Shown in pieces: positions 5,693-5,733 of a DNA stretch of 5,733 bases (its first letter is position 1; each line of letters opens with the position of its first letter). The notes below the pieces were generated by a model. That model saw only the letters and a list, made by a program, of their open reading frames with translations, was not told the origin of the DNA and made no database searches. The stretch spans positions 1 to 5,733 of the forward strand of contig JAIRZG010000154.1 of assembly GCA_031267345.1 (NCBI GenBank). Direction: 5' to 3'. The stretch is from Zoogloeaceae bacterium (GTDB taxonomy: Bacteria; Pseudomonadota; Gammaproteobacteria; Burkholderiales; Rhodocyclaceae). The position numbers and the translations under genes were made by a program.

Positions 5693-5733
5693 GCATCCCG
5701 CGCCCCCCAAGATTGCCTTAAAGTTTTTTCCGG

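Noticed and set aside
5693..5733. Terminator after the GrdB-like gene (T run near 5724)
   Set aside because: No stable hairpin precedes the T run within the visible sequence.

Overview
The window looks like Gram-negative, probably proteobacterial, chromosomal DNA. The evidence is a calcium-binding RTX protein of the type I secretion kind, a phenylacetate-CoA-ligase-like enzyme and a GrdB-family protein with cysteines and no selenocysteine. No marker here allows a genus call.

Left part, minus strand, read right to left (about 2112 to 1): a compact cassette of three reading frames. The first encodes a small protein with one membrane segment and a cysteine pair. The second is a 172-residue frame with a glycine/alanine-rich hydrophobic stretch. 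The third is an RTX protein that runs off the left edge. The second and third frames are the same reading frame, separated by one TAG at 828-830, so they are probably one RTX gene broken by a nonsense codon. The first and second frames also each have a strong Shine-Dalgarno plus ATG just upstream that is out of frame with the main ORF, as if each had a small indel near its start. The cassette is visibly more AT-rich than the right part, which fits separate acquisition.

Right part, plus strand (2341-5692): an alpha/beta hydrolase, a PaaK-like acyl-CoA ligase and a GrdB-family protein. The hydrolase carries a 10-bp tandem duplication and a compensating 1-base deletion that together scramble 42 residues between intact ends. 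The ligase and the GrdB-like gene look intact. The gaps between these genes (about 190 bp each) hold a 28-bp dyad and a degenerate heptamer repeat ending at a start codon.

I see no convincing new multi-gene system. The most unusual content is the RTX cassette with its small disulfide/membrane partner, and the cluster of small lesions. Those lesions could be gene decay or sequencing indels; the 10-bp duplication is hard to explain as a sequencing error.
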